A DNA stretch of 64,000 bases, taken from NCBI GenBank assembly GCA_017303475.1, contig JAFLBO010000017.1:1-64000 (forward strand). Reading direction: 5' to 3'. The stretch is from Chitinophagales bacterium. Its GTDB lineage: Bacteria; Bacteroidota; Bacteroidia; Chitinophagales; Saprospiraceae. This document shows, piece after piece, positions 1 through 7,598 of this stretch. Each line of letters starts with the position of its first letter. Position 1 is the first letter of the stretch. A model generated the notes under the pieces. It had not been told where the DNA came from and made no database searches. It saw only the letters and a list, made by a program, of their open reading frames with translations. A program made the position numbers and the translations under genes.

Positions 1-74
1 CTTTCTGATCCGTTCAAAACCTCCTCAACTACACGCTTTTTGAACTCGTCCGAGTAATGGTTTACTTTTTTCAT
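1..74 (-). CDS. Transposase OrfA N-terminus, IS3-like (partial)
   Basis: From the ATG at 74-72 the minus strand encodes MKKVNHYSDEFKKRVVEEV and continues off the left edge, giving about 24 residues. The YSDEFKxxVVxEV pattern matches the start of the helix-turn-helix OrfA proteins of IS3-family elements, where OrfA binds the element ends and OrfB supplies the DDE catalytic domain by programmed frameshift. Only the first helix is visible, so intactness is unknown. The frame lies just inside the putative element end at 122, which supports the call. Confidence 0.6.
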   Translation of the reverse strand, partial: MKKVNHYSDEFKKRVVEEVLNGSE

Positions 75-122
75 CTTTGTCCTGTTTTTAATTTACTTTT
101 TGTGTAAACCTATTCCAGGACA
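1..122 (-). mobile_element. End of an IS3-like insertion sequence (cut by window edge)
   Basis: Reading the minus strand, the element seems to begin at 122 with TGTCCTGG and runs left through a short AT-rich leader into the start of a transposase frame at 74. The internal sequence CAGGACA (near 79-85) is the inverse of the terminal TGTCCTG, so the first ~45 bases can pair with themselves. TG...CA termini are typical of the IS3 family. Only one end is visible, so the family, the far inverted repeat and any target-site duplication cannot be checked here. Confidence 0.55.
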
Positions 123-216
123 AGTCAGAATCTCTCGGATATTTTGCCACCCTGCCGTCTTCCCATCCCCATAGTACCCCGGCGGAAACTGCAGGGTCGT
201 AAGACCCACGCAGGGC

Positions 217-263
217 GGAAAAAAACATGAGCCATCCCTGTGTAAAAGAGGGGATGGCTCATG
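217..263 (-). terminator. Rho-independent terminator of the DsbD operon
   Basis: A perfect 13-bp stem (226-238 with 251-263, catgagccatccc and its complement) surrounds a 12-base loop. On the minus strand it is followed by a run of seven T. It sits 25 bases past the stop codon of the DsbD gene, so it should end that operon and also insulate it from the insertion sequence. Confidence 0.9.
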
Positions 264-287
264 TAAAAATCCAAACAGACACTCGTC

Positions 288-2468
288 TTATTTCAACCCT
301 ATCCTTTCGCCGCCGCCGGCCTCCTGTTGTTTGAGGCGTTGGAAGGTTTCGAGGCCGCATTCCAGGAAAGCTTTGTACACTTTCGGGTCGTGACCGTTTT
401 GGTAGTCGGTAGGTTTGTTGAGCAGGGTTTTGCCATCGTTGTGCATGAGCACGTAGTATGGCTGGGCGCTCACATCAAAGTTGTTCACCTGGAATGATGC
501 CCATTTGGAGCCCACAGTGCGCAGTTTTTCGCCTGTTTTGGGGTCGAGCAGGTAGGCAAAGTCGTTGTCGGGGAACAGGCGCACTTTTTCATCCACATAG
601 AGCGATACCACTATGTAGTCGTTCTTCAGGTGATCCAAAATGCCGGGCAGGGGCCAAACGGTTTCTTCCATTTTGCGGCAGTTTACGCAGCCGTGTCCGG
701 TAAAGTCTACAAACAAGGGTTTGTTTTCCAATTTGGCCACCGCCAACGCCTCGTCAAAATCGTGGTAGCAATCCAGTCCGTGCGGACAGCCGGGGCCATC
801 GTGGTGTTTGGCTTCGGTGTTTTTCTTGAAGCTGTAGTGCACCGGAGGCGCCAGGCCGCTGAGCAGCGAGAGGGATTCGTATTTCACCAGTCCCCAGCCT
901 ACATAAGCCGCGAAGGCCAGCGAGGTGAAGGCCAGCGCCAAACGACCAATGCCGGGTTTGCTTTCGTTGCCTTTCCACTTGATGACGCCCAGTTGGTAAA
1001 GGCCGAGCGCCAGGGCGCAGATGACCCAGATGGCCATGAAGGCTTCGAATTTGAGCACACCCCATTGTTCTACCATGTCGGCGGTGCTCAGGAATTTAAA
1101 CGCCAGCGCCAGCTCAAGGAGGCCGAGGGTGACTTTTACGTTGTCCATCCAGCCGCCGGATTTAGGCAGGGAGTTCAGCCAGCCCGGGAACATGGCGAAC
1201 AGGCCAAAAGGCAGCGCCAGGCCCATACCGAAGCCCAGCATACCAATGGCGGGTTTCATGGGAATGAAGCCCAGGAATGCCGCGCCGGCATTGGTGCGTG
1301 CTGCTTCCACCAGCAGTGTGCCCACAATGGGGCCGGTGCAGGAAAACGACACCAATACGAGGGTAAAGGCCATGAAGAAGGTGCCAATCAGGCCACCGCG
1401 GTCGGCCATTTTATCACTTTTGTTAACCCAGGAGGAAGGCAGTTGAATCTCGTAAAAACCAAAAAAGGAGAAGGCAAAAATGACCAGCAGCACAAACATG
1501 AGCAGGTTGAACCACATATTGGTACTCATTTCATTGAGTGCTGAAGGCCCGAGCAGAGAGGTAATAGCCGATCCGAGGATCACAAAGATCAACACAATAC
1601 TGCCGGCGTAAATAAATGCGTTGCGCAGGCCTGCCTTGCGGTCTTTGGAGCGCTTCACGAAGAAACTTACGGTCATCGGAATCATGGGGAACACGCAGGG
1701 TGTGAGCAAGGCTATGAGACCGCCAATGAAGCAAAGCAGGAACAGAGAAACCCAGGAAGCGCCGTCGCTGCTGCCATCAGAGGAGGTGTCGCCGCAGTTG
1801 GCTGCAAACTGGGTTGCGTTAATGTCCGGGCGTTTAGAGTAGAAAAAGCCTTTGAAATTGGGATCGTTGGGGGCCTGAGGTTGGTCGGTGATGGTAGGGG
1901 CTGAGGCAGCACCGGCGGTATCTGTTGTGGCCGGTGTTGGGGTTTCCGGAGTGGCAGCGGCGGTGGTTTCCGGCGCCGTGGTTTGGGGCGCGGAGCCGCA
2001 ACCTTTCAGTGCTGGAATGGTGATGGTAAAATCTTCGTCTTTGGGCGGTTTGCAATGGTCGTCGTTGCAAACCATGAAGTTCACGTAGCCGGAAATGGGT
2101 TTGGAGGGGTCTTTTACCTCAACCCTTTGGGTAAACACGGCCTTGTGTTTGAACTTGGTGAGTTGCATGTCGAACACCTTGTCGTGCACTTTGATAATGC
2201 CACCGCTTTCCTTGGCTTTGCCTATGAGTTTGTAGTGTGGGCCTTCCTGAAAGGTAATGGAAGTGGCCACTGGTCCTTCGTCGCTCTCCAGGAATTGCGA
2301 GTAGGTGTAATAACCTTCTTCGATGGTTCCGGTGAGGATGAGGTCAACCTGGCAATTGCCGGCGTCTTTGGCCGAGAACGACCATTTGACGGGGTTTTGA
2401 GCCCAGAGGGAGACGGAAAAAACAGCTGCGAGCAGCGTTAACAAGGAGGTACGAATGCCGGTGCGCAT
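288..2468 (-). CDS. dsbD: Thiol:disulfide interchange protein, DsbD family
   Basis: 726 residues. The protein carries electrons from cytoplasmic thioredoxin across the inner membrane to periplasmic thiol proteins. Domains in order: a signal peptide (about 1-23, ending WAQ); an N-terminal DsbD alpha-like beta-sandwich with the cysteine pair C134/C139 in VCNDDHC; a Thr/Ala/Pro-rich linker at 160-200; a multi-pass membrane domain from about 238 with the two expected cysteines, C258 in LLTPCVFP and C377 in SFSCTGP; and a C-terminal thioredoxin-like domain with GHGCVNCRK (C594/C597). Length and the three cysteine pairs match complete DsbD proteins. It follows a paralogue of its own N-terminal domain by 20 bases and ends at a strong terminator, so the two form an operon. 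In Bacteroidota such proteins feed cytochrome c maturation or disulfide repair; the partner here is unknown. Confidence 0.93.
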   Translation of the reverse strand: MRTGIRTSLLTLLAAVFSVSLWAQNPVKWSFSAKDAGNCQVDLILTGTIEEGYYTYSQFLESDEGPVATSITFQEGPHYKLIGKAKESGGIIKVHDKVFDMQLTKFKHKAVFTQRVEVKDPSKPISGYVNFMVCNDDHCKPPKDEDFTITIPALKGCGSAPQTTAPETTAAATPETPTPATTDTAGAASAPTITDQPQAPNDPNFKGFFYSKRPDINATQFAANCGDTSSDGSSDGASWVSLFLLCFIGGLIALLTPCVFPMIPMTVSFFVKRSKDRKAGLRNAFIYAGSIVLIFVILGSAITSLLGPSALNEMSTNMWFNLLMFVLLVIFAFSFFGFYEIQLPSSWVNKSDKMADRGGLIGTFFMAFTLVLVSFSCTGPIVGTLLVEAARTNAGAAFLGFIPMKPAIGMLGFGMGLALPFGLFAMFPGWLNSLPKSGGWMDNVKVTLGLLELALAFKFLSTADMVEQWGVLKFEAFMAIWVICALALGLYQLGVIKWKGNESKPGIGRLALAFTSLAFAAYVGWGLVKYESLSLLSGLAPPVHYSFKKNTEAKHHDGPGCPHGLDCYHDFDEALAVAKLENKPLFVDFTGHGCVNCRKMEETVWPLPGILDHLKNDYIVVSLYVDEKVRLFPDNDFAYLLDPKTGEKLRTVGSKWASFQVNNFDVSAQPYYVLMHNDGKTLLNKPTDYQNGHDPKVYKAFLECGLETFQRLKQQEAGGGERIGLK

Positions 2469-2488
2469 ATCTTAAGTAGAAAGGTGAA

Positions 2489-2965
2489 TCAGTGTTTGGT
2501 ATTGCAACCTTTGAGTGCCGGTGCCGTAAAGGAGAAGGGTACTTCTCGTGGAGGCAGGCACATCTCGTCGTTGCAAACCATATAAGTAATGTATCCGGTG
2601 ATGGGTTTGGAGGGGTCCAATACCTCGATTTTTTGGGTAAATATGGCTTTATGTTTGAATTTAGTGAGGGTCATGAGGAAAACAGGGTCGTGTGCTTTCA
2701 CGATTTCGCCGCTTTCCACGGCTTTACCGATCAGTTTGAAATGGTCTCCCTGATTGAAGGTGAGAGAAGTGGCCACGGGGCCGTCTTCACTTTCGAGGAA
2801 TTGGGAGTAGGTACACCAACCTTCTTCGAGGGCGCCGGTGAGTACCAGATCGGCCTGGCAATTGCCTGCGTCGGTGGCGGTGAAGGACCATTTAGTTGGG
2901 TTTTGGGCAGAGGCCGCCAGGGTGAACAAACAAAGCAGGGCGGCAGACAGATGCAAGCGGTTCAT
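2489..2965 (-). CDS. Small secreted DsbD N-domain-like protein
   Basis: 158 residues: a signal peptide (about 1-20, ending ASAQ) and one domain closely similar to residues 24-157 of the DsbD encoded next to it. Shared stretches include the start QNPxKWSF, the block GPVATS and LTKFKHKA. The redox pair is kept (C131/C136 in VCNDEMC). Both copies end in PALKGC, so the small protein lacks only the linker, membrane and thioredoxin parts. This looks like a tandem duplication of the substrate-facing domain, released as a free periplasmic protein that might shuttle electrons from DsbD (inference). There is an extra cysteine at about position 51 where DsbD has Tyr. It is first in the operon, 20 bases ahead of dsbD. 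Confidence 0.85.
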   Translation of the reverse strand: MNRLHLSAALLCLFTLAASAQNPTKWSFTATDAGNCQADLVLTGALEEGWCTYSQFLESEDGPVATSLTFNQGDHFKLIGKAVESGEIVKAHDPVFLMTLTKFKHKAIFTQKIEVLDPSKPITGYITYMVCNDEMCLPPREVPFSFTAPALKGCNTKH

Positions 2966-3009
2966 ACAGATTCAGATTTGAGATGAAGGGGTTTGGTTAA
3001 AAACGGCCA

Positions 3010-3017
3010 CAAAGTAA
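3010..3017 (-). promoter_or_regulatory. Weak -7-like element for the DsbD operon
   Basis: On the minus strand this reads TTACTTTG, one base from the Bacteroidota -7 consensus TAnnTTTG, about 45 bases before the start codon at 2965. No clear -33 TTTG is seen at the right distance, so the call is tentative. Confidence 0.25.
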
Positions 3018-3111
3018 CAGCGAATAACAGCTGTTTGCCGCCGTCTGCTTGGCTTTAAATGTATTTTAACCCCTAAATTGTCCGCCGGAAGCTATTTCTT
3101 AACAGATGGGA

Positions 3112-3135
3112 GTGTTTTAGTGTTTTGGTGTTTTA
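3112..3135. repeat. Three tandem copies of an 8-mer (GTGTTTTA/G)
   Basis: gtgtttta, gtgttttg and gtgtttta follow each other directly in the non-coding stretch beside the large inverted repeat. It is short and low in complexity, with no function evident. Confidence 0.6.
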
Positions 3136-3140
3136 GTTTC

Positions 3141-3523
3141 AGACCTATAAGTTTCCAAAAACCTACGGTATGTACACAAGTTACATATGGATGTTAAGGC
3201 AATCTGGAAACACATCTAACATCTTGTAACCACTCGTTTCAACGAGTGGCCAGGAATACCCCCCATCACATCTAGCATCTTTACAAAACATCAGCATCAG
3301 CCCAAAATTTGAAAAAGGCCATACTGGAAATCATATCCTTCACGGGGGTATTTGATGTTGATGTTTTGTAAAGATGCTAGGTGTGATGGGGGGGCGGCTT
3401 TTGCCCGCCGTTAAAACAGCGGGTTACAAGATGCTAGATGTGATGAGTGGGGGCTAAGCTTAGAAATTGATTCTCTATTTAGCTTGTGAACATACCATAG
3501 GTTTCCAAAAACCTTATAGGTCT
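3141..3523. repeat. Large nested inverted repeat, MITE-like
   Basis: Three pairs of arms nest around a common centre. The outer pair is 3141-3181 with 3482-3523 (shared core gtttccaaaaacct as seen from either strand). The middle pair is 3211-3231 with 3421-3445. The inner pair is 3259-3300 with 3351-3393, about 39 of 42 bases complementary. The whole 383-bp stretch could fold into one long interrupted hairpin. It has no credible coding frame and fills the gap between the convergently placed DsbD operon and the OmpA gene. It could be a miniature mobile element or a decayed one; no terminal target duplication was recognised. Confidence 0.75.
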
Positions 3524-3567
3524 ATAACCCTTTCCACCTGGAAAATTCTGGTTCTGATAGCCAAACC

Positions 3568-4752
3568 TTATTTTTTCAGCACGATACATTCCACCCGGCG
3601 GTTGGCCTGGCGACCTTCTTCGGTGGTATTGTCGGCTACGGGGCGGGTTTCGCCGAAGCCGCGGGAGCGGAGGTGATCGGCGCGTATGCCTTTGATTTCC
3701 AGATAGTTTTGTACAGATTGGGCGCGACGCTCGGAGAGGTCCTGGTTGTATTCATCGGTGCCAACATCGTCGGTATGGCCGCTGATGCCAAGTACAACAT
3801 CCGGGTATTTGAGCAGAAAAATGACCAGGGAATCGAGTTCTGCGCCAGCTTCGGGTCGGAGATCGGCTTTGCCGGAGTCGAAAAGTACTCCTGCGCTGAA
3901 GGTGTATTTTTTATCTTTGAGCAGGGCTTTTTCCAGGGATTGGGGTGGGGTAGGCGGGGTTTCCGGGGTGAGCGAGAGGTCGTCTACACACAGGTAGGTT
4001 ACCCGTTTGATCTTGTCGACGGCAGAGCCTTGTTTGGCGTTTTTCTGGTTGACGAGCAGGTGCGCATCCTGGGGCAAAGAGTTGGGAGTGGTTTTATCGG
4101 AGAAAAAATTGCCCACTGTGAAGTACTGGAAAGGTTGATCGGGCACCAGGGAAGCGGAGAGTTTGACCCATTGGCCTCGGGATTCCAGGATATTCCCGAA
4201 ATTAATTTGTGGTTTTAGGGCATTTGCCGCAACCGAGGCGGAAGAAATTTCGTGTACATTAAAAGGCGCCACGGTAAAGCAAAATCCGAGATTGCCGGCT
4301 TCCACGGGGACAACCGGCGTTTTGGGCGTGTACACTTTGGCCAGGTGGATTTTGGCGATGTTGGAATCTATTTTTACCCAACATTCAAATTTGTATTTGC
4401 GGCCGGGTTTGAGCGGGGCGTTGAGTTGTCCTTGTACAAACTCATGGAAATCATTTCGTTGGCCTACATCTTCAGCCGGCAGGTAAGTGATGATGCCCAG
4501 GCATTGTTCGCCGGTGTGTACGGATTTAAGCCATTCGCAATTTTCAGCGGCGCGGAGCAGGTCGGGTGTGCCGCCGGTAAATCCGGTCCAGGATTGTGCG
4601 CGGCGGGGAAAATCGTAGGAGAACTGGGTGAATTCGCAGGGGACAACGACTGCATCCGGCAGGATTTGTTCGAAGGAGGGGTTGACGATTAGGTTTTGCG
4701 CCTGTAGGCTAAGGGCTGTGAAGAGGCAGATAACAGGAAGTAGTATTCGCAT
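3568..4752 (-). CDS. OmpA-family outer membrane/peptidoglycan-binding protein
   Basis: 394 residues from the chosen start. The frame stays open to 4827, but the ATG at 4752 begins a good signal peptide (MRILLPVICLFTALSLQAQ), so the upstream extension is rejected. Residues from about 20 to 270 start with NLIVNPSFEQ and resemble the beta-sandwich, carbohydrate-binding-like regions often found ahead of OmpA domains in Bacteroidota. Residues 283-394 are a typical OmpA C-terminal domain: FDSGKADLRPEA, then GHTDDVGTDEYNQDLSERRA and RGFGETRPV, which include the Asp and Arg that hold diaminopimelate. The likely role is anchoring an outer-membrane or secreted complex to peptidoglycan. It appears to be a single-gene unit; no clear TAnnTTTG element was found upstream. 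Confidence 0.88.
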   Translation of the reverse strand: MRILLPVICLFTALSLQAQNLIVNPSFEQILPDAVVVPCEFTQFSYDFPRRAQSWTGFTGGTPDLLRAAENCEWLKSVHTGEQCLGIITYLPAEDVGQRNDFHEFVQGQLNAPLKPGRKYKFECWVKIDSNIAKIHLAKVYTPKTPVVPVEAGNLGFCFTVAPFNVHEISSASVAANALKPQINFGNILESRGQWVKLSASLVPDQPFQYFTVGNFFSDKTTPNSLPQDAHLLVNQKNAKQGSAVDKIKRVTYLCVDDLSLTPETPPTPPQSLEKALLKDKKYTFSAGVLFDSGKADLRPEAGAELDSLVIFLLKYPDVVLGISGHTDDVGTDEYNQDLSERRAQSVQNYLEIKGIRADHLRSRGFGETRPVADNTTEEGRQANRRVECIVLKK

Positions 4753-5216
4753 ATTGGGCTGTAAATAGTATGGTTTTGGATGAAAACGAATGTTTGGGGA
4801 TTTAGGTATGGTGGACTGCTGGACCATGGACTTGTGCTCGGGGTAAAATATTCATACCAACCTCATTGAACGAAAGTCTAACATCCAACAGCCCAACGTC
4901 CAAAAATAAGTTTTAGTTATATTTGGAAAAAATCTGGCTTGGATTTTGTTGTTTTGCTGCCAGATTTCAAGAGCGCCGGTTACCGCTTGGGTACACATTA
5001 AAAAATTTATTGTTACCTTTGTGCGCGTGCACAGCACGTTATTTTTTTAATCCGCAACTTCTCGTTAATCTTATGCAGGGTTTTCTCCGTTAATTGCCTT
5101 CTAGACGGATACCAGATTTGGCACTCACCGGCGCTAAATCCTTGATTTCCTTGCAACTTGATTGTAAACATCTGGACCTTCTTTGCGTGAGTGAAGAGGT
5201 TTGAGAAGTCACGCTT
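4753..5216. other. Divergent intergenic region
   Basis: This lies between two divergently oriented genes. It contains one good -7 element for the rightward gene (5014-5021) and a second, poorer one (CTTCTTTG at 5178-5185). No credible coding frame and no long repeat were seen. Confidence 0.5.
4987..5021 (+). promoter_or_regulatory. Bacteroidota-type promoter for the helical-repeat gene
   Basis: TACCTTTG at 5014-5021 fits TAnnTTTG exactly. A TTGG at 4987-4990 lies 23 bases upstream as a possible -33 element. The transcript would carry a leader of about 190 bases before the ATG at 5217. A poorer -7 match nearer the gene (5178-5185) is the alternative. Confidence 0.4.
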
Positions 5217-6728
5217 ATGCAAGATCTCAAGGAAATCATTCTGCTGTTAATTCAGCACGGCATTCATCCTTTGAAAGGAGCAGATGCCAAATCAAAACTT
5301 CTGGCATTTTGGGATGGCATTGCCAAAGGGCGGTTCTCTACCGACGAAGCGGCAGCCAAAGCCTTGTACGACGAGAGCGTAGAGGGCTCCAAGTACCGTA
5401 AACTCAAATCCGACCTGCGCGAGCGTTTGCTGGAGGCGGTTTTGGAAATTGACGGTAACCAGAAGAACTATTCCGATTACCAAAAGGCTTATTACGAATG
5501 CCACAAGCAGTGGACGGTGGTGCGCATTCTTACCGGGCAAAACGCCAATGCGGCGGCTTTGTCGGTAGCCACTAAATTGTTGCGGCAGGCCGAAAAGTAT
5601 GATTTTACGCTGCTGGCCATGGATATTGCGTCGTACCTGCGCACCCAATACGGGTTGCGGGAGAGCAACGACCGCAAGTTCAGGGATGCTCATGATATTT
5701 TCGAAAAGCACCGCAAAACCTACGATGCGGAGAACCAGGCGGAGGCTTTATACACCACGCTGATAGTACGGTACGTGAACAACCGTTCGGCACAAACAGA
5801 TGTGAGTAAGCTGGCCGGTGAGTATTGGGAGCAAATCCATCCGTTGATGGAGCAGCACGAAACGTACAAGTTGCAGATGTATGGATACATGATCGGGTTG
5901 ATGCGGCATACCGCTGCCAATGATCATGCCCAGGCGCTACTGGCCTGTAATGAAGCGATTGATTTTTTCAAAAACCGGATGTATGAGCCGCGGGTGCCCT
6001 TGCAGATTTTTTATTACCAGCGACTGATTTGCAACATTCAGCTGCGTCAGTTTGAGGAAGGACAGGAATCGGCGGATTACTGTTTGAAGGTAATGCAGGA
6101 AGGGACCTTTAACTGGTTTAAATACAGGGAGTTGTATTTGCAACTTTCGCTGCATACGGGAGAGTTTGCGCAGGCTGCCAAGGTGTTGGATGAGACGCTG
6201 GCGCATGCGCGATTTGAGTTTTTGCCAGAGAACGTGAAAGAGATATGGCGCATTTATGAGGCCTTTGTGCATTATTTGATTTTGGCAGGAAAGGCGCCAG
6301 CGCGTTCGAACAGCGGGAAATTCAAGTTAGCCAAGTTTATCAATGATACGCCCATTTTCTCCCGCGATAAGAGCGGCATCAACATTGCAATCATAGTGGT
6401 GAAGTTGTTGTTGTTGTTGCAGGAGCGCAAGTATTCGCAGTTGCTGGATGAGGTAGAGGCGGTTGAGCAATATTGTTACCGGCATTTGCGAGGGGATAAT
6501 GCGCAGCGGAGTTATTATTTCCTGAAGATGTTGCTGCATATCCCGACGAGTGGATTTGACCCGGCGCAGAGTGCCCAGCGTGCGGGGAAGTTCCTGCAAA
6601 AATTGCGTGAGACGCCGTTGCAGGTGGCCAACCAAACGCATGAAATTGAGGTGATTCCGTACGAGATGTTGTGGGAAATCATGATGGAATCTTTGCAGGC
6701 GGCGAAAAAAGTGGCCGTTCGTGCGTAA
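5217..6728 (+). CDS. Helical-repeat protein of unknown function
   Basis: 503 residues with no signal peptide and no membrane segment, so probably cytoplasmic. The sequence is almost wholly alpha-helical, rich in Leu, Ala, Gln, Tyr and Glu, with TPR-like spacing in the middle and C-terminal parts (for example around residues 170-330, where helices such as QALLACNEAIDFFKNR recur). The N-terminus (LLLIQHGIHPLKGADAKSKLL) is a short charged helical region without a motif I can name. I do not recognise a catalytic signature. TPR-like folds usually scaffold protein contacts, but that is family knowledge and not a function call. The gene stands alone, with a promoter-like element upstream and a long non-coding stretch after it. 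Translation is continuous and codon use looks normal. Confidence 0.8.
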   Translation: MQDLKEIILLLIQHGIHPLKGADAKSKLLAFWDGIAKGRFSTDEAAAKALYDESVEGSKYRKLKSDLRERLLEAVLEIDGNQKNYSDYQKAYYECHKQWTVVRILTGQNANAAALSVATKLLRQAEKYDFTLLAMDIASYLRTQYGLRESNDRKFRDAHDIFEKHRKTYDAENQAEALYTTLIVRYVNNRSAQTDVSKLAGEYWEQIHPLMEQHETYKLQMYGYMIGLMRHTAANDHAQALLACNEAIDFFKNRMYEPRVPLQIFYYQRLICNIQLRQFEEGQESADYCLKVMQEGTFNWFKYRELYLQLSLHTGEFAQAAKVLDETLAHARFEFLPENVKEIWRIYEAFVHYLILAGKAPARSNSGKFKLAKFINDTPIFSRDKSGINIAIIVVKLLLLLQERKYSQLLDEVEAVEQYCYRHLRGDNAQRSYYFLKMLLHIPTSGFDPAQSAQRAGKFLQKLRETPLQVANQTHEIEVIPYEMLWEIMMESLQAAKKVAVRA

Positions 6729-6838
6729 CATTATGTTGAAAATCTGATTGTGATAGTTGTTGATAATCAGTGTTTTGTGTTTGATTTTAACAATTGTTAG
6801 GGTAATAGGCGCGTAACAATTTTTGCGCTTATGTTGCC

Positions 6839-6867
6839 TTGGTTCAGTTGTTTGAAAGTCACCTTTG
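6839..6867 (+). promoter_or_regulatory. Possible promoter of the first small ORF
   Basis: CACCTTTG at 6860-6867 differs by one base from TAnnTTTG, with TTG at 6839-6841 eighteen bases upstream. Together with the ATG at 6916 and the terminator at 7044-7085 it would define a transcript of about 210 bases. Confidence 0.35.
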
Positions 6868-6915
6868 TTGCGTCATTTTATTTTTAATTCAATTCATAAT
6901 CGTTTGAAACTGCCT

Positions 6916-6996
6916 ATGGACTCCCGTATGAAAAGTGTTTGCCCCGGCTCAAGCTCGGTGACAGGCACAGGTATCGTTGACACCACACAGGTGTGA
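6916..6996 (+). CDS. Candidate 26-residue peptide ending IVDTTQV
   Basis: A short frame with an internal MKS at residues 5-7, a Gly/Ser/Thr-rich middle and the C-terminus GIVDTTQV followed by TGA. The case for it being real is comparative: a second tiny frame 500 bases downstream (7490-7567) also starts with MKS and ends IVDTTMV, and every one of the six shared residues uses a different synonymous codon in the two copies. That suggests selection on the peptide and not DNA duplication. It has its own promoter-like element and a strong terminator. There is no signal peptide, and the function is unknown. Alternatively the transcript is a small RNA and the frame is chance. Confidence 0.45.
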   Translation: MDSRMKSVCPGSSSVTGTGIVDTTQV

Positions 6997-7043
6997 TCCA
7001 TCGAACAGCGCTGTTAATCCTTTATTTAATCTCCGCCTTTTTC

Positions 7044-7085
7044 AAAGCCGCTTCCCGTTGATTCGGGAGGCGGCTTTGTTTATTT
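7044..7085 (+). terminator. Rho-independent terminator after the first small ORF
   Basis: A 14-bp stem with one G-U wobble (7044-7057 with 7064-7077, aaagccgcttcccg and its partner) and a six-base loop, followed by the T-rich gtttattt. It lies 48 bases after the small ORF. A separate 7-bp inverted repeat (ggacctc-ttc-gaggtcc, 7090-7106) follows immediately. Confidence 0.8.
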
Positions 7086-7489
7086 ACGTTGGACCTCTTC
7101 GAGGTCCGTAGGGTGCCCTGCTTGTTTGGTGTATTGTCAAGAGAAGTGCACAGGACCTTGTAGGAGGTCTGACCAAGCTGCGGCAGTGTGTGCACACGTG
7201 GTTACGAAACTTCAAAAGATTCGTAGATGCGGCTCTTCACAAGGTGTTTCCGGGTTAATTTTTTTTCGTTTTCTGGTAGTTTTCAGGTGTTTTTTGAGGT
7301 GTAAAAAGTAACAGATTTGAAATTTTTGAAGGGTTGTAAGTGTTTGATATACAATATTTTATGTTTGTTTTATAAATTTTATTGACCATACATAGAGTGT
7401 AACATGAGGTAACAAAGCGTTTGTGCTTTAGCACCTTTTCAGGCGGACTTTTGAGCCATCAATTTCTCATAATCAATCTGCCTTCACTC
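7086..7489 (+). other. Non-coding stretch with a promoter-like element
   Basis: No credible coding frame was seen. The second half is AT-rich. TATGTTTG at 7360-7367 matches the -7 consensus TAnnTTTG, with TTG at 7334-7336 twenty-three bases upstream. It would serve the second small ORF (7490) and perhaps the orphan gene at 7599, with a leader of about 115 bases. Confidence 0.4.
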
Positions 7490-7567
7490 ATGAAAAGTTT
7501 ATACGAATCCTTCACGCTGCTGCTTTCTATCCATGACGGGATCATTGTAGATACTACTATGGTCTAA
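7490..7567 (+). CDS. Candidate 25-residue peptide ending IVDTTMV
   Basis: Starts MKSLYESFTLLLS and ends GIIVDTTMV before TAA. The C-terminal heptapeptide matches that of the frame at 6916-6996 in six of seven residues, with different codons throughout. The N-terminal half is mildly hydrophobic but too short for a normal signal peptide. It lies 31 bases ahead of the orphan gene at 7599, so it could be its leader peptide or a small co-expressed protein. No known family is recognised. Confidence 0.45.
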   Translation: MKSLYESFTLLLSIHDGIIVDTTMV

Positions 7568-7598
7568 ATTACGCTTCACAGCCTTAATTAATCCTGTC

